Assembly: GCA_023055355.1 (NCBI GenBank)
Contig: JALJCS010000035.1
Location: 6,331,501-6,395,500 of the forward strand
Direction: 5' to 3'
DNA: 64,000 nucleotides
Origin: Agelaius tricolor
Taxonomy: Eukaryota > Chordata > Aves > Passeriformes > Icteridae
Below, piece after piece: positions 45,915 through 58,043 of this stretch. Every line of letters starts with the position of its first letter. The stretch's first letter is position 1. The notes beneath the pieces were generated by a model that was not told the DNA's origin, did not search any database, and saw only the letters and a list, made by a program, of their open reading frames with translations. Made by a program: the position numbers and the translations under genes.

Positions 45915-48068
45915 GCCCTGTGGGATGGTTGTTACCACACTGTCCTGGCTATGCTTCAGTTCAATAAGGGAAGGCTAGAGGGGAGATTACTACACTATGA
46001 GATGAAGTGATTGCAATTTGCAAATGAATGGGAAGGTCTTTGATAATAGGAAATTCAAGGTTACATTTAATTAAGGGCACCCAAGAAGCGGTCAGGTACA
46101 TGCCAAAGCAAAATTACATGGCATCCATGAATATGAGACAAATTCCTGGGAGTTAATTTTGTATGGAACAGCCATTATTGCTCATAAAAATATTTATGTC
46201 TATGTTAACATAAACTAGTTTTTCATCTGCATTAATTTGTCTAATGGAGCCAGACTCCCAAGCAGTTTGTAATAACTACAGTGGAATTAATGGGCTGTCA
46301 GTTCTCAGCCCATGCTGTGCTGGAGAATTTCAGATGTGTTCTACACCACATTGAGATGAAGCTATAGAATGAAGTGCTGTGCGCCAATTAACGCTAATTA
46401 CTCTAAAAGAGTATTATGGACAGCTACTTGGCAAAATTTAAGCAAATCTCCAATGAAGTTTTTTCTCTTGAAGAAAAAAATTGGAACATTGTTTGACAGA
46501 ACCATCCCCAAATTTGTCTTGGCCTGTAATAACTGGATTAAATGCATTGAAGCATAATTGTGGGAAAGAATAGAGGCTGTATTTGGGATCCTTCAAGTGT
46601 GTGCGTTTCACTTGCAGAAAAAGCCAAGACTGAATTCTGTTTCCAGCTGAGTGGAAAAGCCTTTTTTGGTGACTTTTATTCCTGGTTTGAGTGATGTGTG
46701 ACATCAGCCCTGATAGCAAATGGCTTACTCTGAAGATACTGAGGAATTCAGCAATGCACAGATTATATTAGGGTTAATCAAAAGTTTTAAATTTTACAGT
46801 TAAACTTCCCAAACAGACATATGTAACTTTGGTGTTAGTCTAAACTCTTGGAGATTTGAAAATCTGTTTGAAATTCAGGACTATAAACCAAACTTGTAGG
46901 ATGGGGATTATGTCTCTTACTTTCTTCTAGCTTTTGAAAAAATGCTGCAACTTCACACTTCTCACCTTGGAGATTGTGAAGCTGAATCTGTGCTGCTCAC
47001 ATTCCTCAAGGTGTTTGCATAAAAGTCAGGATAGGCACAGACAAAAAAAGATACAGGTGGCTGTGATCTGAAAAGAAACCAGTGTTTTGTTTAAATCACA
47101 TCCTTTTGTAATGTCCATTAATGCAATGGCCATTTGTATTTTCTGCAGGTGCAATAGCTGCTTGATAGTTGTAAGGTAAAGGCTGTATCTAACTCCTGTC
47201 AGTGTCCTGGAGCCCAGCAGGACAAAGTTAAAATGTTCCTGTGTTGTTGGATTGCTGTCTTCTGTGCCTGCAGCCCCTACAGTGTGAGGCTCCAGAAGGG
47301 CTTTGTTAAGCCAAGGATGTAATTTAATTACATTACGTAGTAAATAATACTAAGCTTATCTCAGGGGTAAAATAAATTACCCAAAATGAGTCAGAAATGG
47401 GAATTTTAGTGTATTTTCTTGGCTTCTTGTAACCTTTTTAAAAAACCCCACTAGATTAGCTTGTCTCTCTGAAGGCTGTGCCTTGTTCTGCTCTTGCATG
47501 CACTCCTGCTATTTTCTTCTCTACTGATTTGCAGTTCTTGGATGATACTGAAGTTATTCCATTGCTTCTCCAATCTGTTGTTCTTCCCCAGATACTTAAA
47601 AGTGACTTTGTTGATGAGATTTTTGTGAAGAATACTGGTTCTGTGGGAACTGACACCTCAATTGGTATTTTGTACTAATCTGCTAGCTCTGGCAAGTTTC
47701 TGCAAAGATGCTCATCTTACAGATGTCCAGTTTGTAGCAGAAAATTTGGTCTTGAAGAACAATTCATAAGTTCTTTGTAAGTACGGATGAAATTGCAATC
47801 CGGGAACAAGGAGAAGAGTCCTGTGGGAAAAATAAATGCAATAAAATAGTCTAAAATGTTACAAGGGCCATGTAGAAAAAATTTAGCAAGGGCCTTATAG
47901 AAACAACTACCTTTGTTTTAAACTAAATAAATATCCTGCTCTCTGCCTCTCTAGTAATGCTAGAACTGCTTTTAGCTAAGTTTTTTTAAGGTCCTAAACA
48001 CCTGTCTTCACTCTGTAAGAGATGCATTAAATAAAGACTTTAAGAGATGGAAGAAACTTCTCCCCAAA
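45915..48068. other. Intergenic, no gene recognised
   Basis: AT-rich sequence without a supported gene, RNA or named repeat. Confidence 0.6.
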
Positions 48069-48084
48069 TCACTGAGCAGCAAAT

Positions 48085-48310
48085 ATGTACACAAAACCTG
48101 AAGGAATGGTCTCTGGGATTCCATGAGGCCCTGCTTTGTCACTAGGGAGCCTTTGTTCCATATTTTTCCATTGTGTCACAATGGTTTCCAGTGCTCTATG
48201 AGGCTGCAACATGAAACAGTGGACATTTGCTTCAATGAGATTCCACAGTATTACAATGGTCTCTGGGTTCCATGAGACCCCTCTTTGTAACAATTGAGAC
48301 TTGGTCCCAT
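48085..48310. repeat. Degenerate minisatellite, about 37-bp units (short array)
   Basis: Recurring phrases such as ttccatgaggccctgctttg and tgtcacaatggt at roughly 37-bp steps. Same repeat as the array at 63430-64000. It abuts a family-E LTR on its right. Confidence 0.75.
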
Positions 48311-48314
48311 ATCA

Positions 48315-48667
48315 CTGAAGGGGTCACCAATTGTGACTGAAGGGGTATCAGGGACAGACAAAGGTGGGACAGACACTCCATCATCAGAAGGCATGAAAAG
48401 GCTCTTTATTATTAGAAATCCACAGTTCTTATAGAAAACAATGGTGGACCTAAGACCTGATTGGCATTTAGGAATCTTCTCTCACCTATTGGTCAAGAAA
48501 GGACAACTCCTTCTTGTAAACATCTTTGACAAACAGGGATTACCTGCCAGGTGCAGAGATTGAGATAATAATTGTTTTAATTCTTTCTCTGAGTTTTCTC
48601 ATGGCTTCTCACAGCTTCCCAGGAAAATCCCGGGAGAGCTCTGTTCAGAGGATATGCGATTACCACA
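48315..48667 (-). mobile_element. LTR, family E (ERVK-like), minus orientation
   Basis: Minus strand begins TGTGGTAATCGCATATCC and ends near CAGTCACAATTGGTGACC. Nearly identical to 63079-63425 apart from a 12-bp length difference (ttatatgtctct absent here). Minus-strand AATAAA near 48402. Left boundary is uncertain: flanks TATCAC/TCTCAC would make an imperfect 6-bp duplication if it starts at about 48315. Confidence 0.75.
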
Positions 48668-48828
48668 TCTCACCCTGTCTACTGTAAAAAAAAAGAGCTG
48701 CACTTTCAAATCTTCTGCAGGGCCTTTTGCAGAAGGGAGAAAAAAACACAGCTCAAGAGGTTTATCAGTTGCCAATCAAAACCTCATTCAGAGGCTGATT
48801 TAGAATGGCCAAAGAGACTTTCAACATA

Positions 48829-49090
48829 TGTGGTAATCACACATCCTCTGAACGGAGAGATACATAGCTGTGATCTGATTTAGGAGCCTGGAGACCCTCT
48901 CTCTGGTCAGGAGGTGCCCCACTGATTTTAGCGGCCTGACAGGATTGGGAACCTCACAGAACCAATCAGATCTCGAAGCAAAGCCAGAGCCACAATCAAA
49001 GAGGGGATAAAAATGGCCCCAGAGCTCTCGAGAAATTCGGAGCAATCCAGGGAAGGATCTCCGAAGCCGCAGTGCTTTTTCACTTGGAAA
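48829..49090 (+). mobile_element. LTR-like sequence preceding the gag remnant
   Basis: Begins TGTGGTAATCACACATCC, sharing about 40 bases with the start of family E. It then diverges and carries a CCAAT (ccaatcag) and a TATA-like gataaaaatggcc (about 49005), followed by a GTAAGT donor near 49130. Promoter-like order suggests a 5' LTR. It does not match the family-A 3' LTR at 58058. The 3' limit is unresolved. Confidence 0.5.
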
Positions 49091-49498
49091 ATTCTATGTT
49101 CATGAAGAGCCCATGTGGGAAAAAAAAACGTAAGTACCGCATGGTTGAGTGAAGAGTGGTTGAGCACGTGTGTGAGACATGATATTGTCACGAAGCGAGT
49201 GCAGACCCCAAGATCGCAGTTACACTCTCCTGCGAAAGAAGTGGTCAGTCGCAGAAGAAACTGACTCATTTCATGCATAATGCCTGAAACTCAGGGAGTT
49301 CAAGAGTTCGATCACGAAATAAGATCAAAAAGGAAGGGATGTTCTCAAGTGTTTGGGAGCTGGTAAACTTTTTGATCCAAGATTCAGGTAAGAGAGCTTG
49401 CTACCAGCTGAAAAGCTCACAGAACAGTTCTCTGTGAGGCTAAGTAAGCTGGTAAGTTTAAACAGACACTAAGCATAAAACCAGTACCGGATAAAGAC

Positions 49499-51600
49499 AT
49501 GGGATTCTTTCCAAGGATCCCAGCATCCCAGCAGAAACTTAAAGTAAGAAAAGGTCAGGAAAAGTCGTTTTCCAGAGAAATCGGACAGAAAAAGAGTAAG
49601 GCTCAGGGGAAAACCCAGGAAAAGCCTTCAAAGACACAAGGAAAAGTTCTTCCTGAAATTCCAAAAGATAGTCCGTTGAGATAAATGTTAGAACATTGGG
49701 AAGGCAACCCCAAGAAGGGGGAGAAATCAAAAGAGAAAATGGTTCATTTTTGCATTGAAAAATGGGGAGGTAGAGAAATCGAGAGGTACTTGGTCTGGCC
49801 TGTTTTTTGGCACATTCAAGAAGCAGACTCGCCAAACTTTATACGATCATGTGGCTGGTAAACACCCTCAAGATTTAGAAGAAATGGAATATGCCAGACA
49901 GTGAGAGAACACTAGCTCGGCGTTATTCCCGATAAGAACCTGCAGGGGTGCTGCAACTTGGGGCAAAGAATGGGTACCTTTGGATAGCCTCCTGCCTCCC
50001 TGTCTAATTCCTCTGCCCCAGCCCATGCAAGCCCAGGTCTCTGTGCCCACAGCGCGGGACCTTCTCAAGCTCAGGCACCTCTGGTGCCCGTACTGCCTCC
50101 AGAAGCCTCGCTCTCACAAGAGCAGGCTTCAGCTCCTCAGCTCCCACAGGAGCATTCCCAGCCTCCACCTCCACCAAAGACAGAAGAGAAGCAAACCCTC
50201 CCTATCGGGGGAACCAGTTCTCACCCAGTCCACCAGACACGATGAAGAATGAGGAAAGTAAATAATTATGATAGCAAAGATGAGGAAGAGAAATGCAACC
50301 TCTTCCCTTTAAGGTAAGTGCCGACTGCTCCAGGAATTATCAGCTTTGTAAACATGCTGTTTAATACTGGAGACGTGAGAGCTTTCAAGAAAGAAATGGG
50401 GAAACTGATGGATAATCCGTTAGAGGTAGCGGAAAGATTAGATGAATTTCTAGGAACCAGCATCTATATCTACAATGAAATGAGTGCCATGTTAAGGTCA
50501 TTATTCAATAACGAGGAGAGAGAAATGATAAGACAAGCTTGATCCAAGATTAGGAATATAAGAACCTCCAGGGAGAATGAGGAGACCAGAGATGGCCTGA
50601 CCAGAAACCATTGTGGAGAGCCCAGACAGAAGAAGGCATGTGACTGTGTTCACAGGGGTCTTGGGTTGAGGGAAGAGACGAGGATTTGACTCCATGTTTC
50701 GGAAGGCTTTATTTATTATTTTATGATATATATTACATTAAAACTATACTAAAAGAATAGAAGAAAGGATTTCATCAGAAGGCTAACTAAGAATAGAATA
50801 GGAAAGAATGATAACAAAGGCTTGTGTCTTGGACTCTCTGTCCAAGCCAGCTGGGTTGTTATTCGCCATTAATTAGAAACAACTAACATGGGCCAATCAA
50901 AGATCCAGCTGTTGCATTCCACAGCAGCAGATAATCAATGTTTACATTTTGTTCTTGAAGCCTTTCAGCTTCTCAGGAGGGAAAATCCTAAAGAAAGGAT
51001 TTTTCATAAAAGATGTCTGCAACAAAGGCAGGCAGAAGATGATAAACCTCATAAATATGGTGATACAAGGTATACAGGAGGCTGTACCAAAAGGGCAAAA
51101 TATGAGTAAAGTACTCAGAGAATGCCAGGGGAAGGATAAGACACTCACCAAATAGTTGGAAAAGCTGAGAAAAAGCCTTCGAATGTATTCAAGAACGCAC
51201 CCTGAGTCCCCAGTTGGGGTAGTCCTGGTGAAAACGCAATTTGTAGTGAAATCATGGGAAGACATGAGGAAGAAATTAGAAAAAATAGAAGGCTGGCAGG
51301 ATAAAGAATTACAGAATTTGCTTAGAGAAGTGCAAAAGGTTTACATGAAGAGGGACAAAGAAAAAGAGAAAATACAAGCAAAGGTGTTAGTAGCTGCAGT
51401 AAGGGAGGCACAAAACCAGAAACAAGTCCAGGAACCTGTAAAGCCAGCACAAAGCCGTCCACCACCGAGGAAACAGAACCCCTCCCAAAGTAAGTACTCA
51501 AGCAACTAGAGAAATATCCCAGAGTGCTTTTACTATAAACAGAAAGGTCACATTAAGAGAGATTGTAAGAAGAGAATGAAAGATAAAAGATCTTTCAGGA
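49499..51600 (+). pseudogene. gag remnant (matrix, Pro-rich, capsid, nucleocapsid)
   Basis: A likely start at 49499 encodes Met-Gly, the usual myristoylation context. An in-frame TAA at 49682-49684 interrupts it just before a matrix-like segment. A Pro-rich stretch follows at about 49980-50230, then a capsid segment (50318-50542, TAPGIISFVNMLFNTGDVRA). A solo LTR (50639-51024) splits the reading, which resumes at 51025-51509. The nucleocapsid knuckle at 51525-51566 reads C-x2-Y-x4-H-x4-C, so its second cysteine is lost. Several frames are needed to follow it. Confidence 0.8.
50639..51024 (-). mobile_element. Solo LTR, family D (ERVK-like), inserted in gag
   Basis: TGTGACTGTG ... GTCTGCAACA, 386 bp, flanked by AAGGCA at 50633-50638 and 51025-51030 (perfect 6-bp duplication). 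It is the reverse complement of the family-D LTR at 59270-59655. Sense orientation is minus, judged by AATAAA in the other copy. Confidence 0.9.
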
Positions 51601-51628
51601 AGATGAGAAGTGTCAGGGGATTTTTAAT

Positions 51629-51960
51629 TTGGGGTCCAGAACATCCAAGGAGCTCTTGATAAAGTTGAAAATAGGACCCCACAAACAAGAGTTAATATTC
51701 CTAGCAGATTCTGGAGCTGAGCGAAGCACTGTGCAGCCACCTGGATGCACTATAAATAAAGATACTATGGTGGTAATCAAGGTGAAAGGGGAACCTTTAG
51801 AAATAGACTTTTTGGAAATAGACTCTGAAAATAAGTTTTGCCTAGGAAACATGCTACTAGTTGAAGAAGCAGATTATAACTTGCTGAGGAGAAATTTAAC
51901 GGTAGCACTGGAAATCAGCCTAGTGGTACAAAAATCCCAGCTCAGGGTGAGTTTATACCA
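51629..51960 (+). pseudogene. Retroviral protease remnant
   Basis: Asp-Ser-Gly-Ala at 51716-51727 is the aspartic protease active-site motif, preceded by LIFLA and followed by a flap-like segment. This frame stays open through 52180. Confidence 0.75.
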
Positions 51961-52039
51961 ACTAACCACCAAGGATGAAGGGAAAATAGACCCAAAGGTC
52001 TGGTATACCCAAGGGGAAGCTGGGAAACTAGACATAGAA

Positions 52040-53340
52040 CCAATCCACATCAAAACTGAGAAGCCAGAAGCCCCCATTAAGATAAAGCAATATCCCATTC
52101 CCATGGAAGGGGAGGTTGAAACTGGTAATAGAAGAACTAGTAAAGAAAAGAACGTTAGAGCCTTGCATGTCCAGACATAATACTCCAATCTTAGCAGTGC
52201 AGAAAGCAGACGGTAGCTACAGACTAGTGCAAGATTTAAGGGCTGTAAACAAGAAGACCAAAATGTTGTTTTCCATGGTCTCGAATCCTTACACCTTGTT
52301 AAATAATGTCTCTCCTGAAGACACATGGTATAGTGTGATTGACTTGAAAGATGCCTTTTGGACTTGCCCCCTAGCCAAGATAGCAGAGATTATTTTGCCT
52401 TTCAATGGGAAGACCTGGAGACCAACCGAAAGCAGCAGTTCAGATGGACATCTTTGCCTCAGGGGTTCATAGACTCGCCAAATCTGTTGGGCCAGGCACT
52501 TGAACAAGTGCTGAGTCACTTTGTACTGTGGAAGGGACAAAATTGTTACAGTATGTAGATGACTTATTGATTGCTGGCCCTTGAACCAGTGGAAGGGGCA
52601 AAATTGTTACAGTATGTAGATGACTTATTGATTTCTGGCCTGAGGGAAGAAGACGTAAAGATGAGCACTAAAGCGTTATTAAATTTCTTATGAGACAAAG
52701 GGCTAAAAGTGTCAAAGTTGAAACTTCAGTTTACGGAGCCTGAAGTCAAATATTTAGGACATTAGTTAACTAACGGTAAAAAGAAGTTAGATCCTGAAAA
52801 GGTGGCAGGGATCATTGCCCTACCTACCTACCCCATGGACAAAAATAGAGGTAAGACAACTACTGAGACTTCTAAGGTATTGCAAGCAGTAGATTGAAGG
52901 GTATAGAGAAAAGGTAAAATTTCTGTATGAAAAACTCACCACCACCAAGTTAAAATGGACAAAACGAGATGAAGATAGATTTAAAGACTTAAAAGAAACA
53001 CTCATGGCAGCACCAGTATTGAGCCTCCCCGACGTAAAAAGGCCATTCCAGTTGTTTGTAGATGTCAGCAGTCATACTGCTCACAGAGTATTAACGCAAG
53101 ATTGAGCCAAGGCCAAGAAACCAGTAGGGTATGTATCTAAGCTTCTAGACCCTGTAGGCAGGGAGTGGCACACTTGTTTGCAAGCAGTTGTGGCAGTGGC
53201 ATTATTAGTAGAAGAAGCTAAGCAAGTAACCTTTGGGGCCCTGTTGGTAGTTTACGCACCTCATAACATGCGAAGTATACTGCAACAAAAAGCAGACGAA
53301 TGGCTTTAGGAAGAAAGAGAGCTTATTAAATATTAAGCCC
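52040..53340 (+). pseudogene. Reverse transcriptase and start of RNase H (broken)
   Basis: Segments in shifting frames: ADGSYRLVQDLRAVNKK, WYSVIDLKDAFW, LPQGFIDSPNLLGQAL and the catalytic Y-V-D-D (52550-52562). A 61-bp tandem duplication repeats the Y-V-D-D codons at 52611-52623 and shifts the frame. An RNase H-type DVSSHTAHRVL segment lies at about 53062-53100, then a TGA. The catalytic residues are recognisable but the protein is disrupted by stops and frameshifts. Confidence 0.82.
52528..52640. repeat. 61-bp tandem duplication over the RT active site
   Basis: 52528-52579 recurs at 52589-52640 with two base differences, an offset of 61 bp that is not a multiple of three. The 9 bases between (52580-52588) complete the unit. 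Confidence 0.9.
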
Positions 53341-53344
53341 CGAA

Positions 53345-53893
53345 TGTTTCGGGGTGTGTCCTGCCTGGCTTCGTCTGGCCTCGCTGCTGGACCAAAGGCG
53401 GCAGCTGTGGCGTTTTTCACCCCAGAGATGCCTTTGGCTGGCTAGGTGCTGCAGCTGGGCGCTCAGAACAAGTCCAGGCAAAGTAGGAACTCAGTTTACC
53501 TTTGGTGGAAAAGATTCAGGCAACGGTGAAGAGGAAAGGAGCGGGTTCTGCTGTGTAGCTTAGATCCAGAGTTTATTGTAGCATGGTAGACTTCTGAATC
53601 TGGCAACAGCTCCAGACAGACAGACAGAGACAGAACCCGGCCGCATGGTCTCGTGTCCTTTTAAGCCCCGGGGACAGGGGGAGGGGAGGGACAGGTGAGG
53701 GCCAACCAGGTGTGAGCAGGGGAAGGGTCAGGGGATGTGGACGCTAGGACAAACCAATGAGCCCAGGCCTGGGGGGCATCTGCCAATCACATGATGCCTT
53801 GCTGGAAGGTGCCAGGCAAGAGGGCAAAAGGGGGAGGGGGAAAGGTTGGCATACTTGAAGGGGATGGGATAAGTGAGACAGGAAATGGTGACA
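53345..53893 (-). mobile_element. LTR-like insertion in the RNase H region (approximate limits)
   Basis: About 550 bp of GC-rich sequence separates the two halves of the RNase H coding remnant. The minus strand starts near TGTCACCATTTCC. It has CCAAT-type motifs (ccaatcac, accaatgag on plus), a TTAAAAGG TATA-like box (about 53660) and AATAAA (about 53572), the order expected of an LTR in minus orientation. I could not confirm a target duplication. Confidence 0.6.
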
Positions 53894-55244
53894 TGCTGCA
53901 ACAAGAGCTAATCAACACTCAAGGACAGGGCCTAGTGCATGTAGAAGTAATAAAACAGATTTTAGAAGCCATCAAGAAGCCAGAAGAAATTTTGATTGTA
54001 CACGTGAAAGGGCATCAAGCAAAGATACAGTTTTGAGTCCAAAGGAACAATTTAGCAGATAGAGACGCCAAGAACGCAGCTCTACTAAAACTAAGTACCC
54101 CAGAGGTCAAAGAAAATGAGGCCATGGAATACCCTCCACACCCTTCCCAGAAAGAAATCGAAGGATATGAGAAAATTAGAAGAAAGAAAGTGGAAATTAC
54201 TGGACGGGAAGGAATTATTTTCTAAAGATTATACCAGGAAAATTCTAATAAGGTTACATCAACAAAGACACTGGGGGGCCCAGGTCCTTGTGGAACAATT
54301 TTTGAAGTTTTTCAGGTGTACAGGAGTTTATGAATTAGCTAAACAAGAAGTACAAGGGTGCCTGATCTGCCAGAAGGTTAACCAAGCCAGGGCATGGCAA
54401 GCAATATTGGGAAGCCTCCCCATAGCATACTGACCTTTGAAAGAATTCAAGTTGATTTCACCGAATTACCTAAGGTTGGGAGGTATAAATTCCTATTGGT
54501 AATAGTAGATAAACTGACACATTGGGTAGAGGCTTTCCCAAGTTCAAGGGCAACAGCTCAAATGATATCCAAGGTCCTTTTAGAAGAAATTGTACCCCTA
54601 TATGGGGTAGTGAATTACATAGATTCAGATCAGAGAACACATTTTACCTCAAAAATCATTAAGCAATTAGTGGAGACTTTGGGCATCTGATGGGAATACC
54701 ACACCCCGTGGCATCCTCAGAGCTTGGGACAGGTGAAAAGATGAATCAGATGTTAAAAGCCCAGTCATCAAAATTAGTATTAGAAACTCTGATGTCCTGG
54801 CTGAGGTGCCTCCTTCTAGCCTTACTTAACATCAGGACTATGCTACACTCTGAGACAAGGCTCTCACCCTTTGAAATGCTATATGGAATGCCTTATGAAC
54901 ATGGTATGCCGGTGAGACACCTCAGGTTAGAAGACAGTCAAATACAACCCTACTTAATAGCTATAAATAAGAATCTACAAGAACTGAGAAAGCAGAAGAT
55001 AGTAATGCAGAGCACCCCTCTAGGGCTTGCTATACACTAAATACACGTGGGAGACAAAGTGCTTATAAAAGACTGGAAAGAAGTCACTCTCCTCTCACTG
55101 AGAAGGTCCGTTTCTTGTCCTTCTAACAACAGACAGAGTCATTCGAACAGCAGAGAAAGGCTGGACACACGTGTTTCAGGTGAAAAGGTTGAACATCGGG
55201 AAGAGATTCCTGAGTGGAAGATCACCTCTTCCCCTGGGGACTAA
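53894..55244 (+). pseudogene. RNase H end and integrase remnant
   Basis: Resumes with HVKGHQA (RNase H C-terminus). An integrase follows: zinc-binding HHCC region at about 54250-54390 (CLICQKVN), catalytic-core aspartates in QVDFTEL (about 54450) and IDSDQRTHF (about 54622), and KMNQML after the expected glutamate. A TGA at 54688-54690 and frame changes interrupt it. The frame to 55040 (LSPFEMLYG) is otherwise well kept. Confidence 0.82.
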
Positions 55245-55597
55245 AAGATAAAACTACATCAACCAAGTAAATGACTGACGGAGATCGGATAAGTTGTATA
55301 CTGCCTGGTTGTGAATGTTATCCGTTTGTGTACTTTAAATGTGAATACTGTCTGAAGTTTATGTTATACATTGCAGAAGGGGACATTGGCCTAAAGGTTT
55401 GTGTATCAAGTGTCTTGAAGATGAATTAAATCTGACTAACCGTATCTTAATTCTCGCTACTAATTTAGGTATACTAGAATTGGACTCCCAAGATTAGTAT
55501 TACTTATATAAAAACAGAATAAGAAGAAAATTAAACTCTAAGGCTGACATCTTACAGATCGATCATCAGAAGTTAAACAAAGTACCCTCCAGCACGG

Positions 55598-57648
55598 ATG
55601 CAGTCGAACTATCGAGGTGGGACGCCTTTAAGAGAAAGTATGCAGCTCAGTCCAGGAATAAGACCCCAGAAGAATACTCTTGCTGCTGAGAAGATGGTCT
55701 TCCTCGCTGCTACTGGCAACCCAGGGTCTGCAGGCAACGGCAGAGGAGTACACCTATGGAGAATCCTGATGGGTCTGAGTCTAGTCGTGTGCAGAACAAC
55801 CAGTCTGCACACTGAAATCCCGTTTTGCACGAAAGGGCAGAACCATGTAGGCAAGTGTGGGTGATGCACTCAGGTTGTCCCAGAGGGACAAAGAAAGGCA
55901 AGAATCTCAGCATACCTAGCCCTGGAAGACTGCAACAATAACGAGTAAAGCAGGTACTGTACTCTAAACAGCACTCAATTTAAATTATGCAAATTAGGTG
56001 GAGAGCCAGTATGTTTTGATCTAAAAGTGAAACTTAAAGACGTGCAGTCAGAGACATCCAAACATAAAATGCACAAGAAAGACATGGGATGAATATCAGT
56101 TCCTATCTGTAACCAATGCAACGGACAGTGTGGGTCGGGGAAAAAATTAAATCAATTTTTGTAGCTTATTACCAGATTAACCAACTGTGTTACGATAATG
56201 CTCAACTAGAAATGTGTGTAATAGATAGAAAGACATATTGAGTTGAGAATAATTCAAAATATAAAAATAAGCTCTCCCTCAGTAACAAGCCTGTCATCCT
56301 GGGCCTCCTTGAGGGAAGTGACAGCAGGGTCTATTGGCAGTATGATAAGACTTTCTGTTTCTCAAAAAACAAGGAAGGGATAGATCCTGAAAGTAAAATA
56401 AAACAAGTAGCTCAGGAGTTGAAGAGACAGGAGTTGGAAATGAAGAGAAAGAAGGTAGAGCAAGAAAAACTAAAAACCTTAAGCGAACAATACAACCAAC
56501 TCGAAAGGCAGCATGCTGACTGGAGATTGCCTGCCCCGAACCGAAATCTATTCATTGATCTTATCCAAGAAATTGCCACTAAGCAAAAACAAAATTGTGA
56601 ATAGAATGACAAAATTTGTTGAGTTAAAAGCTCCGGAGCTAATCCTTACCAATCCTTGGAAGAATTAATGAGATATTAAAAAGAACCAGAAAATAGAAAG
56701 ATTAAGTAGAAAGCCCCAAGTAGAATATATTAGATTTGTGGAAAGAAAGCATACAGTGAACTACCCCAAAATCAGAAAGGGTCCTGCACATTAGGAATGA
56801 TTTGGCCTGTCTTCCTCACTCTCCCTAGAACTAAGAGCAGCTTGTTGGGGGCTCTCCTGTACGAAACTCTGAACAGGGAAAAGAAAACCTTGAAAAAGAA
56901 ACTCCCTGCCATAGGCTGCAGCCAAACATGGGAAGAAGAAGAGTAGCCTGCCAAAAGAATAATAAAATATTATGGCCCTGCCACATGGGCCCAAGAGAGA
57001 AGATAAAAATATAGGACCTCGATTTTATCTACTGAACAGATTGATTAGGCTGCAAGCAGTTGCAAAATAGTATCAAATCACACCTCAGAAGCCCTTGAGC
57101 TATTGAGCCAACAGCATTCCCAAAAGCAAGCTTTCGTATACCAAAATAGAATAGCATTAGACTATTTGTTGGCCAAGGAAGGGGGAGTTTGTGGGAAACT
57201 TAATGAGTCTGAGTGTTGTATAGAAATTGACGACTATAGGGAAACCATCAGGGGTCTTGCAGCAGAAATCAAGAAGGTAGCTCATGTCACAGTTCAAAAG
57301 TGGAATTCTATCCTACAGACATCTTGGTAAGATCAACTATTCAAAGGAGCCTAGTAGAAAAAGATGGTATTCTTTATAATGTGTTCAGTAGTGGGAGATA
57401 TATTCCTACCTTGCCTAATACAGTGTTTTGTCATGCTGATACACTCTGTGGTACAAGGCATGCAAATAGCAGTCGTGCCTGTAGACCCTGAGCATGCTTG
57501 TGAGAACAGTAAAGAATCTAAAGTAATGAATTTGGAAGAAAGAGAACAAGAAAGTAGAGCAGCAGAAGTTCTGGCTAAATTTGAAAAACAAATAAAAAGT
57601 GATAGAGTCATTTATAGAATATATCAAGAGGTACCGCAAAGAGAATAG
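55598..57648 (+). pseudogene. env remnant (surface and transmembrane subunits)
   Basis: The surface part (55.6-56.9 kb) is scattered over several short frames. A coiled-coil-like Lys/Glu/Gln-rich stretch lies at 56419-56604. The transmembrane subunit is clearer (57103-57330): Gln-rich helix, LDYLLAKEGGVC, then a C-x7-C-C cluster. A hydrophobic anchor and Glu-rich tail lie in another frame at 57364-57648. Frameshifts separate ectodomain and anchor. Confidence 0.75.
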
Positions 57649-58043
57649 GATGGAAACAGGGAATCTTGAAGAGTCTCAGAGAACAAGAATTTCATTATTT
57701 TCCTGTCTTACAGCAGCTGATCTGGGAGCAAAGACTGAAAAATGGTCATAACTTGTCTCCATCTAAAGAAATTCTTGTGCTTAATGATAACAAAAGAATA
57801 TAGTCTAAAAGCTGGCTGGGATTACCTACAGTGTAGGATTAAAATTTATGGAGAAAGAAAGAAGGATGGCAAGGAACTACCATGAGGAAGGAATGAGGGA
57901 AGAGAAATTAAAGTATATTAGTCTGAATAAGTCCCTCTTCTCCTTGTAGAGAATTCTTAGAGGTTAAAGGTAATTTTAGCAAAGATATAGATAGTAGAAA
58001 GTATAGAAATTGTAGCAAGAAGCATGAATTAATGTGTTTATAT

